Shown here one piece after another: positions 1 through 5,900 of a stretch of 6,201 nt of DNA. This stretch comes from Alphaproteobacteria bacterium (GTDB lineage Bacteria; Pseudomonadota; Alphaproteobacteria; Sphingomonadales; Emcibacteraceae): assembly GCA_002401545.1 (NCBI GenBank), contig NVTJ01000123.1:1-6201 (forward strand). Reading direction: 5' to 3'. The notes beneath the pieces were generated by a model. The model was not told the origin of the DNA. It made no database searches and saw only the letters and a list, made by a program, of their open reading frames with translations. Positions within the stretch are counted from its first letter, which is position 1; each line of letters starts with the position of its first letter. A program made the translations under genes and the position numbers.

Positions 1-81
1 GGCTATCCTAAACCACATAACGCTTGCCGGGGCTTCCTGTGGCCTTGGTAACAGTATGATTAAGCCCTGTTCTCTATCAGC
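1..81. other. Short edge region with no complete gene
   Basis: No complete gene is visible here. On the minus strand a short open stretch ends at a TAG at 10-8 and reads NHTVTKATGSPGKRYVV before the stop. It has no start codon or ribosome site, and it runs into a stop about 22 codons upstream. It could be the tail of a small protein, because its NxTxxKATG part resembles the small ORF at 945-1061. It also contains the first copy (36-46) of the 11-bp repeat. I see no convincing terminator for the brnTA transcript. Confidence 0.4.
36..46. repeat. 11-bp repeat CCTGTGGCCTT, copy 1
   Basis: This exact 11-bp word recurs at 230-240 and 1018-1028 in the same orientation. On the minus strand each copy can be read as Lys-Ala-Thr-Gly. 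Flanking bases differ among the copies, although the amino acids just before copies 1 and 3 look alike (NHTVT and NQTFN). Confidence 0.6.
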
Positions 82-240
82 CTACTTTTTCAGGCGCACA
101 CCGACACCGCCGCCATTCTCAGGGATGAACTCAATACCATTGGCTTCAAAAGTAAGGCGCAACAGGTTCTGATTACTCACGCGCATTTCGCCACCTTTCT
201 CAAAGTTACGAATACTCACAGCACTCAAGCCTGTGGCCTT
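82..240 (-). pseudogene. XRE-type HTH regulator, C-terminal remnant
   Basis: Translating 240 down to the TAG at 84-82 gives about 52 residues: KATGLSAVSIRNFEKGG, then a helix-rich stretch, then FEANGIEFIPENGGGVGVRLKK. This matches the second half of the small XRE/Cro-like regulators common in alphaproteobacteria. It covers the DNA-recognition helix (GLSAVSIRNFE) and the ending GIEFIPENGGGVGVRL. Family members normally begin about 20-25 residues earlier with a helix of the type 'RALLGWSQEDLA', which is missing. An in-frame TAG sits directly before the first lysine codon (243-241), and no start codon or ribosome site precedes the conserved part; the only internal ATG is in the middle of it. It lies 11 bases after the brnA stop on the same strand. 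I read it as a truncated, non-functional gene. Recognition is from family patterns, not a search. Confidence 0.7.
230..240. repeat. 11-bp repeat CCTGTGGCCTT, copy 2
   Basis: This second exact copy coincides with the truncated N-terminal edge of the XRE remnant: its last base on the plus strand is the first base of the conserved reading frame, immediately after an in-frame stop. The KATG it encodes fits the normal XRE family sequence (LAKATGLS), so this copy may be the native one. Confidence 0.6.
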
Positions 241-251
241 CTAATGTGTCA

Positions 252-530
252 TTAGTCCAGCCCTGCCACCTTGCGCAAGGCTTCATTGACACGGGTTTGC
301 CAGCCTTTGGGGTTTTTGGCCTTGAAATAGTCTATAATATCCCCGTCAAGACGCAGGGTCACACGGGCCTTGGGATTAGCTACTGGCGGCCTGCCCCGCC
401 CTCTTGGGGCTTCTATGCCAAGCTCTTTAAAGACCTCATGGCCGGGGCGCAACCTCTTGATCTCATCATCAGTAAGCGGCCTGTTGTCCTCATCAATCAT
501 ATAGGGGTCAATTTTATGTTTAGAAGCCAT
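252..530 (-). CDS. brnA: BrnA family antitoxin
   Basis: This 92-residue protein is the antitoxin of a type II BrnT/BrnA module. BrnA proteins bind and neutralise the BrnT ribonuclease and repress their own promoter. The N-terminal half (about 1-50) is polar and probably flexible, and ends in an Arg-Gly-rich, AT-hook-like stretch (RGRGRPP, 43-49). The C-terminal half has the ribbon-helix-helix pattern of the family: a strand KARVTLRLDGDIIDYFKA (54-71), then GWQTRVNEALRKV (76-88). Start choice: the ATG at 530 has GAAGG about 8 bases upstream and overlaps the end of brnT by 11 bases, the usual toxin-first arrangement with translational coupling. It ends at TAA, and the XRE remnant follows after 11 bases. 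The gene is intact and of normal length. The assignment is firm by pattern; its present activity is inferred. Confidence 0.9.
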   Translation of the reverse strand: MASKHKIDPYMIDEDNRPLTDDEIKRLRPGHEVFKELGIEAPRGRGRPPVANPKARVTLRLDGDIIDYFKAKNPKGWQTRVNEALRKVAGLD

Positions 531-780
531 AATGTTTACCTTCTTTCTTGTGAACGCGCCTTATTGAAATAATCCGTATATTTTCGCCGCGCCGGGTAAA
601 TACAACATTGTAAAGAACGATGCCTATCATATTGAAAGCTTTGTACCGTATCTCGCCATAATCCTTACGGTCATCGGTGAATATAACAGCGGTCGTAAAA
701 TCAAAGTCATAGGCAATTGAAAAATCAAAGCCCTGATCCTCAAGACATTTCCGGCTTTTATTCTCATCCCATTCAAGCAC
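520..780 (-). CDS. brnT: BrnT family toxin (ribonuclease)
   Basis: This 86-residue protein has the size and layout of BrnT, a RelE-like endoribonuclease toxin that inhibits translation by cutting RNA. Family hallmarks are the opening LEWDENKSRKCLEDQGFDF (2-20), the central RKDYGEIRYKAF, and the strand pair VLYNVVFTRRGENIRIISIRR leading to the C-terminal helix. It starts with GTG at 780. This start is supported by GAGGGG 7 bases upstream and by the fit of the N-terminus to the family, where the first residues are normally F/L-E-W-D. The stop lies inside brnA (11-base overlap), so the pair forms one transcription unit led by the toxin. BrnA normally represses the promoter. Nothing suggests the gene is damaged. 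It sits among recombinase and regulator remnants, as expected for a module carried by mobile DNA. Confidence 0.9.
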   Translation of the reverse strand: MLEWDENKSRKCLEDQGFDFSIAYDFDFTTAVIFTDDRKDYGEIRYKAFNMIGIVLYNVVFTRRGENIRIISIRRVHKKEGKHYGF

Positions 781-795
781 TGTTTACCCCTCAAT

Positions 796-814
796 GTATA
801 TTCAATAATTGTAC
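796..814. promoter_or_regulatory. Candidate BrnA operator overlapping the -10 box
   Basis: An imperfect palindrome spans the -10 element and start region: GTATATT at 796-802 faces ATTGTAC at 808-814, with 5 of 7 arm positions complementary. BrnA antitoxins are known to repress their own promoter through an inverted repeat, and this position would block RNA polymerase. The match is weak and the region is AT-rich, so it is only a candidate site. Confidence 0.3.
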
Positions 815-836
815 TGACATTTAATGGCTATGTCAA
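808..836 (-). promoter_or_regulatory. brnTA promoter (sigma70-like)
   Basis: Reading the minus strand, a perfect TTGACA (836-831) is followed after exactly 17 bases by TACAAT (813-808), one mismatch from TATAAT. Initiation would fall near 801-803, giving a leader of about 20 bases before the GTG of brnT, which includes its GAGGGG ribosome site. This is the strongest promoter match in the window and directly serves brnT-brnA. It is a pattern-based prediction. Confidence 0.7.
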
Positions 837-944
837 GGCGCAGGGAAAGACCTGGAGTGGTTATCTTGTGATTGAGGTATGCAAGCATGGCCTAGCCGCT
901 TAAATCTCTCCAAAGGGAAAAATAACATTTGGCGAAAACGCAAT

Positions 945-1061
945 TTATAAATGGGGCTGTTTTATTAGGTTCATGTGCCATGTAGTGAGCTTGTTCTTTT
1001 CAGAGCGGCTGGTATCACCTGTGGCCTTATTAAATGTCTGGTTTTTAGAAGAACCACTCAT
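945..1061 (-). CDS. Small 38-residue ORF coupled to the recombinase remnant
   Basis: The ORF starts with ATG at 1061, overlapping the recombinase stop as ATGA, and ends at TAA (947-945). It is preceded by a good ribosome site, GAGGGG, with 8 bases before the ATG. The product is basic and polar, with no signal peptide or membrane segment: it begins MSGSSKNQTFNKATGDTS, contains RSEKNK, and ends NLIKQPHL. I do not recognise it. The ATGA junction and ribosome site suggest it was translated together with the upstream recombinase. Small ORFs after serine recombinases are common in alphaproteobacteria, but I cannot place this one in a family. Its ending may be truncated or fused to foreign DNA. It contains the third copy of the 11-bp KATG-coding repeat. 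It could be a real small gene or the worn start of a larger one. Confidence 0.4.
   Translation of the reverse strand: MSGSSKNQTFNKATGDTSRSEKNKLTTWHMNLIKQPHL
1018..1028. repeat. 11-bp repeat CCTGTGGCCTT, copy 3
   Basis: This third exact copy lies within the 38-codon ORF at 945-1061, where it encodes residues 12-15 (KATG). It shares the orientation and reading phase of the other two copies. Confidence 0.6.
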
Positions 1062-1357
1062 AAGCTTGGCCCCTCAAAATCAGAGGTAAAGTCTATTTCT
1101 GAATGTTTAAGTTGATGTTCCCAATCCGCTAATTCTTCAAATAGGGAGTTTAAATTCTCTCCCTTTAGGCGCACCATTAGTTTTTTACCCCCTGAGATAC
1201 CGGCTAACACCTTGAAAGGTAAGGCGGTTTTTGGTGTTCTATAACCCGTTTCACGGCAATAGACAAGCGGCTCTGAAAAGGCCAATTTCAAGACAATTCT
1301 TTGCAGGTTAAACTTACCGGAACACCATATTTTATGCGGGTTTGACAGGAAGTTCAT
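1058..1357 (-). pseudogene. Large serine recombinase, C-terminal remnant
   Basis: This 99-codon frame carries the pattern seen at the C-termini of phage- or island-type serine recombinases: KIWCSGKFNLQRIVLKLAF (9-27), then SEPLVYCRETGYRTPKTALP and FKVLAGISGG. Complete enzymes of this class have roughly 500 or more residues, with a catalytic serine domain, a recombinase domain and a zinc ribbon; all of these are absent here. Upstream the frame closes at a TAA three codons before the ATG, and no ribosome site precedes that ATG, so it is not a genuine start. About 60 residues follow FKVLAGISGG in a polar, acidic tail (ENLNSLFEELADWEHQ and onward) that may be native or a read-through. The stop overlaps the next small ORF as ATGA. 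The piece cannot catalyse recombination and marks an old mobile element. Recognition is by family pattern only. Confidence 0.65.
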
Positions 1358-1403
1358 AGAAGCGTGTTAAAAAAATAACAAACGACAGTTCTGAAAAGTC
1401 ATA

Positions 1404-1477
1404 TATAACTGATGCAGTTTCTTTTACAGGCCCAGCGCGACTCCTTATAAACTTTAGGCCTATAGCATCAGTCTATA
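1404..1477. repeat. Inverted repeat flanking the pepSY operon promoter
   Basis: ACTGATGC at 1408-1415 is exactly complementary to GCATCAGT at 1465-1472. The match continues outward as TATA (1404-1407) against TATA (1474-1477), with a single unpaired C at 1473. The arms lie 49 bases apart and enclose both boxes of the predicted promoter. This layout would suit a repressor or activator that binds two sites and bridges the promoter. No known regulator's consensus is recognised. Confidence 0.45.
1423..1451 (+). promoter_or_regulatory. Promoter of the pepSY-cytochrome b-luxR operon
   Basis: TTTACA (1423-1428) and TATAAA (1446-1451) are separated by exactly 17 bases, each one mismatch from the sigma70 consensus. 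Transcription would begin near 1458, leaving a leader of about 95 bases before the PepSY gene. A second weak candidate -35, TTGATA at about 1486, has no good -10 partner. The arms of an inverted repeat lie on both sides, suggesting regulation. This is a pattern-based prediction. Confidence 0.6.
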
Positions 1478-1553
1478 CCTGGAGTTGATAGTAAAACTTT
1501 AAGAGTAGTTTTAGTTTGAGCTTAATGAGTTCAACAAATTACGAGGTTTTAAA

Positions 1554-1826
1554 ATGAACATATATTCCAAACTTTCCATCGTTTCCGCTCTTATTCTGGT
1601 ACCAGCATTTTCTGTGCAGGCAGAAGTCGAATGTGTATCCGGTCCAAAATCCCAATGGATGACCAAGGACTCTGTCACCAAGACCTTGAAAGAAGAAGGG
1701 TATGAAATCAGAAAAGTTGAGGTGGAAGACGGTTGTTATGAATTCTATGCCATGAAAGACGGCAAGAAGTTCGAAATCTTCATTAACCCGAAAAACGGCA
1801 ATGTGGTTGATACCAAACAGAAGTAA
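1554..1826 (+). CDS. Small exported PepSY-like domain protein
   Basis: This 90-residue protein has a clear signal peptide: K6 near the N-terminus, a hydrophobic core (about 8-20), and a VQA cleavage motif giving a mature protein from E24. The mature 67 residues follow the single PepSY-like domain pattern of small periplasmic proteins: a tryptophan-containing lead (KSQWMTKDSVTKTL), a helix, EGYEIRKVEVEDGCYEFYAMKDGKKFEI, and a final strand pair ending NGNVV. Two cysteines (C27 and C61) remain after cleavage and could form a disulphide or hold a metal; this is inference. GAGG lies 7-8 bases before the ATG. It is the first gene of a plus-strand operon, 42 bases ahead of a b-type cytochrome. Such PepSY proteins often accompany membrane cytochromes and are thought to bind or regulate partners in the periplasm, but the exact role is unknown. 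Confidence 0.8.
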   Translation: MNIYSKLSIVSALILVPAFSVQAEVECVSGPKSQWMTKDSVTKTLKEEGYEIRKVEVEDGCYEFYAMKDGKKFEIFINPKNGNVVDTKQK

Positions 1827-1868
1827 AGCTGCCCTTGCACCCTGTCTCTTTATGAAAGGAATGACCCG

Positions 1869-2384
1869 ATGACGGAAGTTAAAGTTTGGGATAAATTCAT
1901 ACGCATTTTTCACTGGTCTATGGTCGTCATTATCCTTGCGGATTTCACCATTTTTGAGGAAGACAGAGTGCATGAAACATTGGGCTATATTTTGCTGGGC
2001 CTTTTGGGCTTGCGTTTTATTTGGGGCTTTATCGGCAGCAAATATGCCCGGTTTAAAGATTTCTTTCCGACACAGACCAGAATAAAGAACCATCTGGGTG
2101 AAATGGGGGATGGTGAAAAAACATCATATATGGGGCATAACCCCATTGGTGCCCTGATGATTTTTAATCTGTATTTTGCTCTGTTGCTGCTTTGCCTGTC
2201 GGGCTATCTATCCATAACGGATCGTTTCTGGGGCGTAGAGTGGGTTGAAGAACTGCATGAGTTTTTTGCGGGTTACCTGCTGGCCAGTGTGGCCTTGCAT
2301 GTGGCCGGAGTGCTTTGGGAATCTCGACGGAGCGGCATTAATTTGATTTCCGCAATGATTACTGGCATAAAGAAAGTCCCTTAA
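1869..2384 (+). CDS. Cytochrome b561-type membrane haem protein
   Basis: This 171-residue integral membrane protein has four hydrophobic segments (about 17-30, 37-54, 93-114, 131-150), as in the cytochrome b561 / Ni,Fe-hydrogenase b-subunit family. Candidate haem ligands are H15 (RIFHW, start of helix 1), H35 (VHETLGY, before helix 2), H90 (GHNP, before helix 3), H130 (ELHE) and H144 (LHVAG, helix 4). The WDKFIRIFHW opening and the HNPIGA motif are characteristic. It would move electrons across or within the inner membrane. No hydrogenase genes are nearby, so the partner is more likely the exported PepSY protein or a metal or quinone substrate. AAAGGA lies 8 bases before the ATG. The next gene follows after 7 bases, indicating one operon. 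The length is normal for the stand-alone family; the physiological electron acceptor is unknown. Confidence 0.85.
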   Translation: MTEVKVWDKFIRIFHWSMVVIILADFTIFEEDRVHETLGYILLGLLGLRFIWGFIGSKYARFKDFFPTQTRIKNHLGEMGDGEKTSYMGHNPIGALMIFNLYFALLLLCLSGYLSITDRFWGVEWVEELHEFFAGYLLASVALHVAGVLWESRRSGINLISAMITGIKKVP

Positions 2385-2391
2385 ATTCAGG

Positions 2392-2988
2392 ATGTATCAT
2401 GTAAACATGCCAAAATCTGCCTTTAAGCTATGGCTGGAGTCTTTCTTCCCTAAATCGCAGAGGTTGACCACTTTATGGACCGGTATGATTTTATCAACGG
2501 TCTGCACATTGTTTTTTGCCATGGATGTTTTTGGCGACATTGTTTTTGACCGCGAATTCCCCGACGAGAAAACCCACCATATTCTGGAACTGATCGTTGT
2601 GATTCTGTCCCTCGTGGCCTTTGTCTTTCATTTTCGGGAATTAAAACGGTTTTTCAAACATCACCATAAAATGGAAGATCAGGTTCGTGTGGCCTCCGGT
2701 GAGTTCTCGCAGGTGATAGAGGGCCTGTTTGTCGAATGGAAATTAACCCCGGCAGAGATGGATGTAGCCATTTTCCTGGTCAAGGGATTGAGCTTTTCAG
2801 AAATAGCAGAGGCCCGTAATGCCAAGGAAGGCACTGTCAAGGCCCAGAGCAACGCCATATACCGCAAAGCCGGTGTTAAAGGCCGCCATGAATTACTGGC
2901 TCTATTCTTTGATGAATTACTGTCGGATATTTCTGTAGCTTCAGGGCAGACAGGCCGCGATGACATATTTTCATCACGGCCTGTTTGA
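2392..2988 (+). CDS. Membrane-anchored LuxR-type HTH regulator
   Basis: This 198-residue protein joins two predicted membrane helices (about 28-48 and 64-82) to a cytoplasmic DNA-binding domain. A basic, His-rich linker follows (FRELKRFFKHHHK, 81-93). A LuxR/GerE-type HTH then runs from about 117 to 172: LTPAEMDVAIFLVKGLSFSE, IAEARNAKEGTVKAQSNAIY, then RKAGVKGRHELLALF. The region between the helices (about 49-63, acidic, with E55, D58, E59 and H62-H63) would face the periplasm if both ends are cytoplasmic, and could sense a ligand or redox state. There is no phosphoreceiver domain. The ATG at 2392 has almost no room for a ribosome site (AGG abuts it). The in-frame ATG at 2407 is an alternative, also poorly served; coupling from the cytochrome stop 7 bases upstream may explain this. 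It probably regulates its own operon, but the target is inferred. Confidence 0.8.
   Translation: MYHVNMPKSAFKLWLESFFPKSQRLTTLWTGMILSTVCTLFFAMDVFGDIVFDREFPDEKTHHILELIVVILSLVAFVFHFRELKRFFKHHHKMEDQVRVASGEFSQVIEGLFVEWKLTPAEMDVAIFLVKGLSFSEIAEARNAKEGTVKAQSNAIYRKAGVKGRHELLALFFDELLSDISVASGQTGRDDIFSSRPV
2950..2984 (+). terminator. Hairpin terminator overlapping the end of the LuxR-type gene
   Basis: A 14-base stem (2950-2963 with 2971-2984, one C-A mismatch) encloses a 7-base loop. It is followed by the T-rich stretch TTGATTTATTT. The stem is built from ACAGGCCG facing CGGCCTGT plus GATGA facing TCATC. It lies inside the last 13 codons of the regulator gene, so those codons also code for the stem. 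It sits between two convergent genes whose stops are 5 bases apart. It could also slow transcription from the cusA side, but that side has no T-run after the stem. Confidence 0.75.
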
Positions 2989-2993
2989 TTTAT

Positions 2994-5900
2994 TTATGCG
3001 TCCAGCTTGATTTTCTTCAGCCCGGCTTTGCGCCACAGGTAATAAACCGGTGGCAGAATAAGCAGGGTGAGTAGAACCGCACTGACCATGCCGCCAACCA
3101 TGGGGGCGGCGATACGGCTCATGACTTCCGAACCGGTGCCGGTGCCATATAAAATTGGCAACAGCCCGACAATGATAGCCGTCGCGGCCATCATCAGGGG
3201 GCGTACCCGCAGGCCCGCCCCGTGCAGAACGACTTTAAGCAGGCTGTCGTTATCGGGCAGGATGCCTTTTTCTTTGCTGTCGGCAATCATTTTATCATAG
3301 GCCTGATCAAGGTAAACCAGCATAATCACACCGATTTCCACCGCAACGCCGGCAAGGGCGATAAAGCCGACCCCAACCGCAACGGAGAAGTTAAATCCTT
3401 GCAGATACATCAACCAGATACTGCCCGCCATGGCCAGGGGCAATGTACCCATAATGATGGCCACTTCGGCGAAGTTACGAAAATTGATGAACAACAACAG
3501 AATGATGATCACAAGGGCAATAGGCACGACAACGGTCAGTTTTTCCTTGGCACGAACCATATATTCATATTGTCCGGACCAGCCCACAGAGTAGCCAGAG
3601 GGCAGGTCAAGCTGCTCCTTGACGGCTTTTTGTGCAGCAACCACATAGCTGCCGATGTCAATACCTTCAATATCGATAAAGGTCCAGCCGTTCAGGCGGG
3701 CGTTTTCGCTTTTAATGGCCGGTGGGCCATCTTCCACAAATACGTCTGCCACATCGGCAAGGGCAATACGCAGTCCAGCTGGTGTTACGATCGGCAGCAG
3801 AGATAATTTCTCCGGTGAACTCCGGTAATCCTGCGGATACCTGATGTTAACCGGGTAACGTTCCAACCCTTCGACGGTTTGCGTAACATTCATACCGCCA
3901 ATAGCCGTAGATACGACCTGTTGAATATCATCGATATTCAAGCCGTATCTTGCGGCTTTTTCACGGTTGATATCCACCTTGACATATCGACCGCCGGCAA
4001 CACGCTCGGAATAGACTGATGTGGTACCGGGAACTTTCTCGAGTATCTCCTCAAGTCGTTTTCCGATGTTCTCAATCACTTTCAGGTCTGGTCCGGCAAC
4101 CTTAATGCCGACCGGAGTTTTAATTCCGGTTGCCAGCATGTCAATACGGGTCTTGATGGGCATCACCCAGGCGTTGGTGATTCCGGGTAATTTAACCAGC
4201 GCATCAAGCTCTTTGGTCAGCTTGTCCAGCGTCATGCCCTCGCGCCATTCTTCATGAGGTTTGAGTTGAATGAAGGTTTCAACCATGGTCAGTGGTGCAG
4301 GGTCGGTCGCGGTATCGGACCGTCCAACCTTGCCAAAGACACTCTTTACCTCTGGTACGGTATAGATCAGCTTGTCCGTGGTTTGAATAAGCTTCCGGGC
4401 CTCACCGATGGAAATACCGGGATAGGTTGTCGGCATATACATCAGGTCACCTTCATCCAGCGGCGGGATGAACTCGCTGCCGATTTTATCCAGTGGCCAG
4501 ACCCCGATAATCAGCACACCAATACCGGCAAGAATAGTCATCTTGGGGAATTTCAAGACAGCTCTGAGAGCCGGCATATAGACCGCCGCCAACATCCGGT
4601 TAATGGGGTTCTTATGTTCGGGTATGATTTTGCCACGAATAAAATATCCCATGAGAACCGGTATCAGCGTAATCGCCAGGATGGCTGCTGCGGCCATGGC
4701 ATAGGTCTTGGTAAAAGCGAGCGGCGAGAACATGCGTCCTTCCTGCGCCTCCAGTGTGAAGACCGGTATGAAGCTGATAGTAATAATCAACAGACTGAAA
4801 AACAGCGCCGGCCCCACCTCTGTGGCCGCTTTCGTGACAACTTGCCACCTGTTTTCATCGGTAAGCGGCGTCTCCTCCATATGCTTATGCATATTTTCGA
4901 TCATCACAATGGCCCCGGGGAGCATGGCCCCGATGGCAATGGCAATGCCGCCAAGGGACATGATATTGGCGTTCAGACCTTGCAGGTTCATAACGATAAA
5001 GGCCATCAGGATACCAATAGGCAGGCTGATAATCGCAACGAAGGCTGACCGGAAATGAAACAGGAATACGATGCAGACCAAAGTAACGATGGCAAATTCC
5101 TCTAGAAGCTTGATCCCGAGATTTTTCACCGCCCGTTCAATCAGGGCGCTACGGTCATAAACCGGTACCACCTCAACGCCATCAGGCAGGCCTTTTTTCA
5201 GTTCTTCCAGCTTGGCTTTGACCCCGTCAATGACATTTTGGGCATTTTCCCCAAAGCGCATGACGATGATGCCGCCAACCACTTCGCCTTCGCCGTTAAG
5301 TTCGGCAACCCCCCGGCGCATTTGCGGACCAACGTCAATATCAGCAATGTCTTCCAGCAACAGCGGCGTTCCGTTTTTATTGACCCCCAAAGGTATGCTT
5401 TTAAGGTCTTCGACACTTTGCAGATAGCCACTGACCCGCACCATATATTCCGCTTCGGCCATTTCAACCACGGAGGCACCGATTTCCTTGTTGCCATGTT
5501 GTATGGCCGTCTGGATATGTGACAATGGTATGCCGTATGCCCGCAGTTTTTCGGGGTTTACTTTAACCTGATATTGCTTGACCATTCCGCCCAAGGCCGC
5601 GACCTCGGATACGCCGGGCACGGTTTGCAGTTCAAATTTTAAAAACCAGTCTTGAAGGCTACGCATCTTACTGATGTCATTCTGTCCGGTTTTGTCCACC
5701 AGAGCATAGATGTAAACCCAGCCAACGCCGGTAGCATCCGGCCCCAATTGCGGTTTTGCATTTGCGGGTAATGACGGGGCCACCTGACTGAGATATTCCA
5801 GCACCCGGCTTCGCGCCCAGTAAAGGTCGGTTTTCTCATCAAAGATAATGTAGACATAACTGTCGCCAAAGAAGGAATATCCCCGGACGATTTCCGCGCC

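Noticed and set aside
246..572. Plus-strand open frame of 108 codons opposite brnA
   Set aside because: It is antisense to a clear BrnA protein, with no recognisable features or ribosome site support.
781..903. Possible plus-strand coding tail ending GKTWSGYLVIEVCKHGLAA
   Set aside because: The frame is open but has no start with a ribosome site and no family resemblance. It overlaps the brnTA promoter, so it is probably chance.
1..1360. Integron cassette array or CRISPR in the accessory segment
   Set aside because: No attC core/inverse-core pairs and no regularly spaced repeats are visible. The three 11-bp copies are irregularly spaced, at about 190 and 790 bases.
1539..2093. Minus-strand open frame of 184 codons opposite the PepSY and cytochrome genes
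   Set aside because: It is antisense to two recognisable genes and has no family pattern; it is a shadow frame.
4254..5048. Plus-strand open frame of 264 codons inside cusA
   Set aside because: It lies wholly opposite a conserved RND gene. Its composition (many His, Asn, Gln and Arg) is typical of antisense translation of membrane helices.
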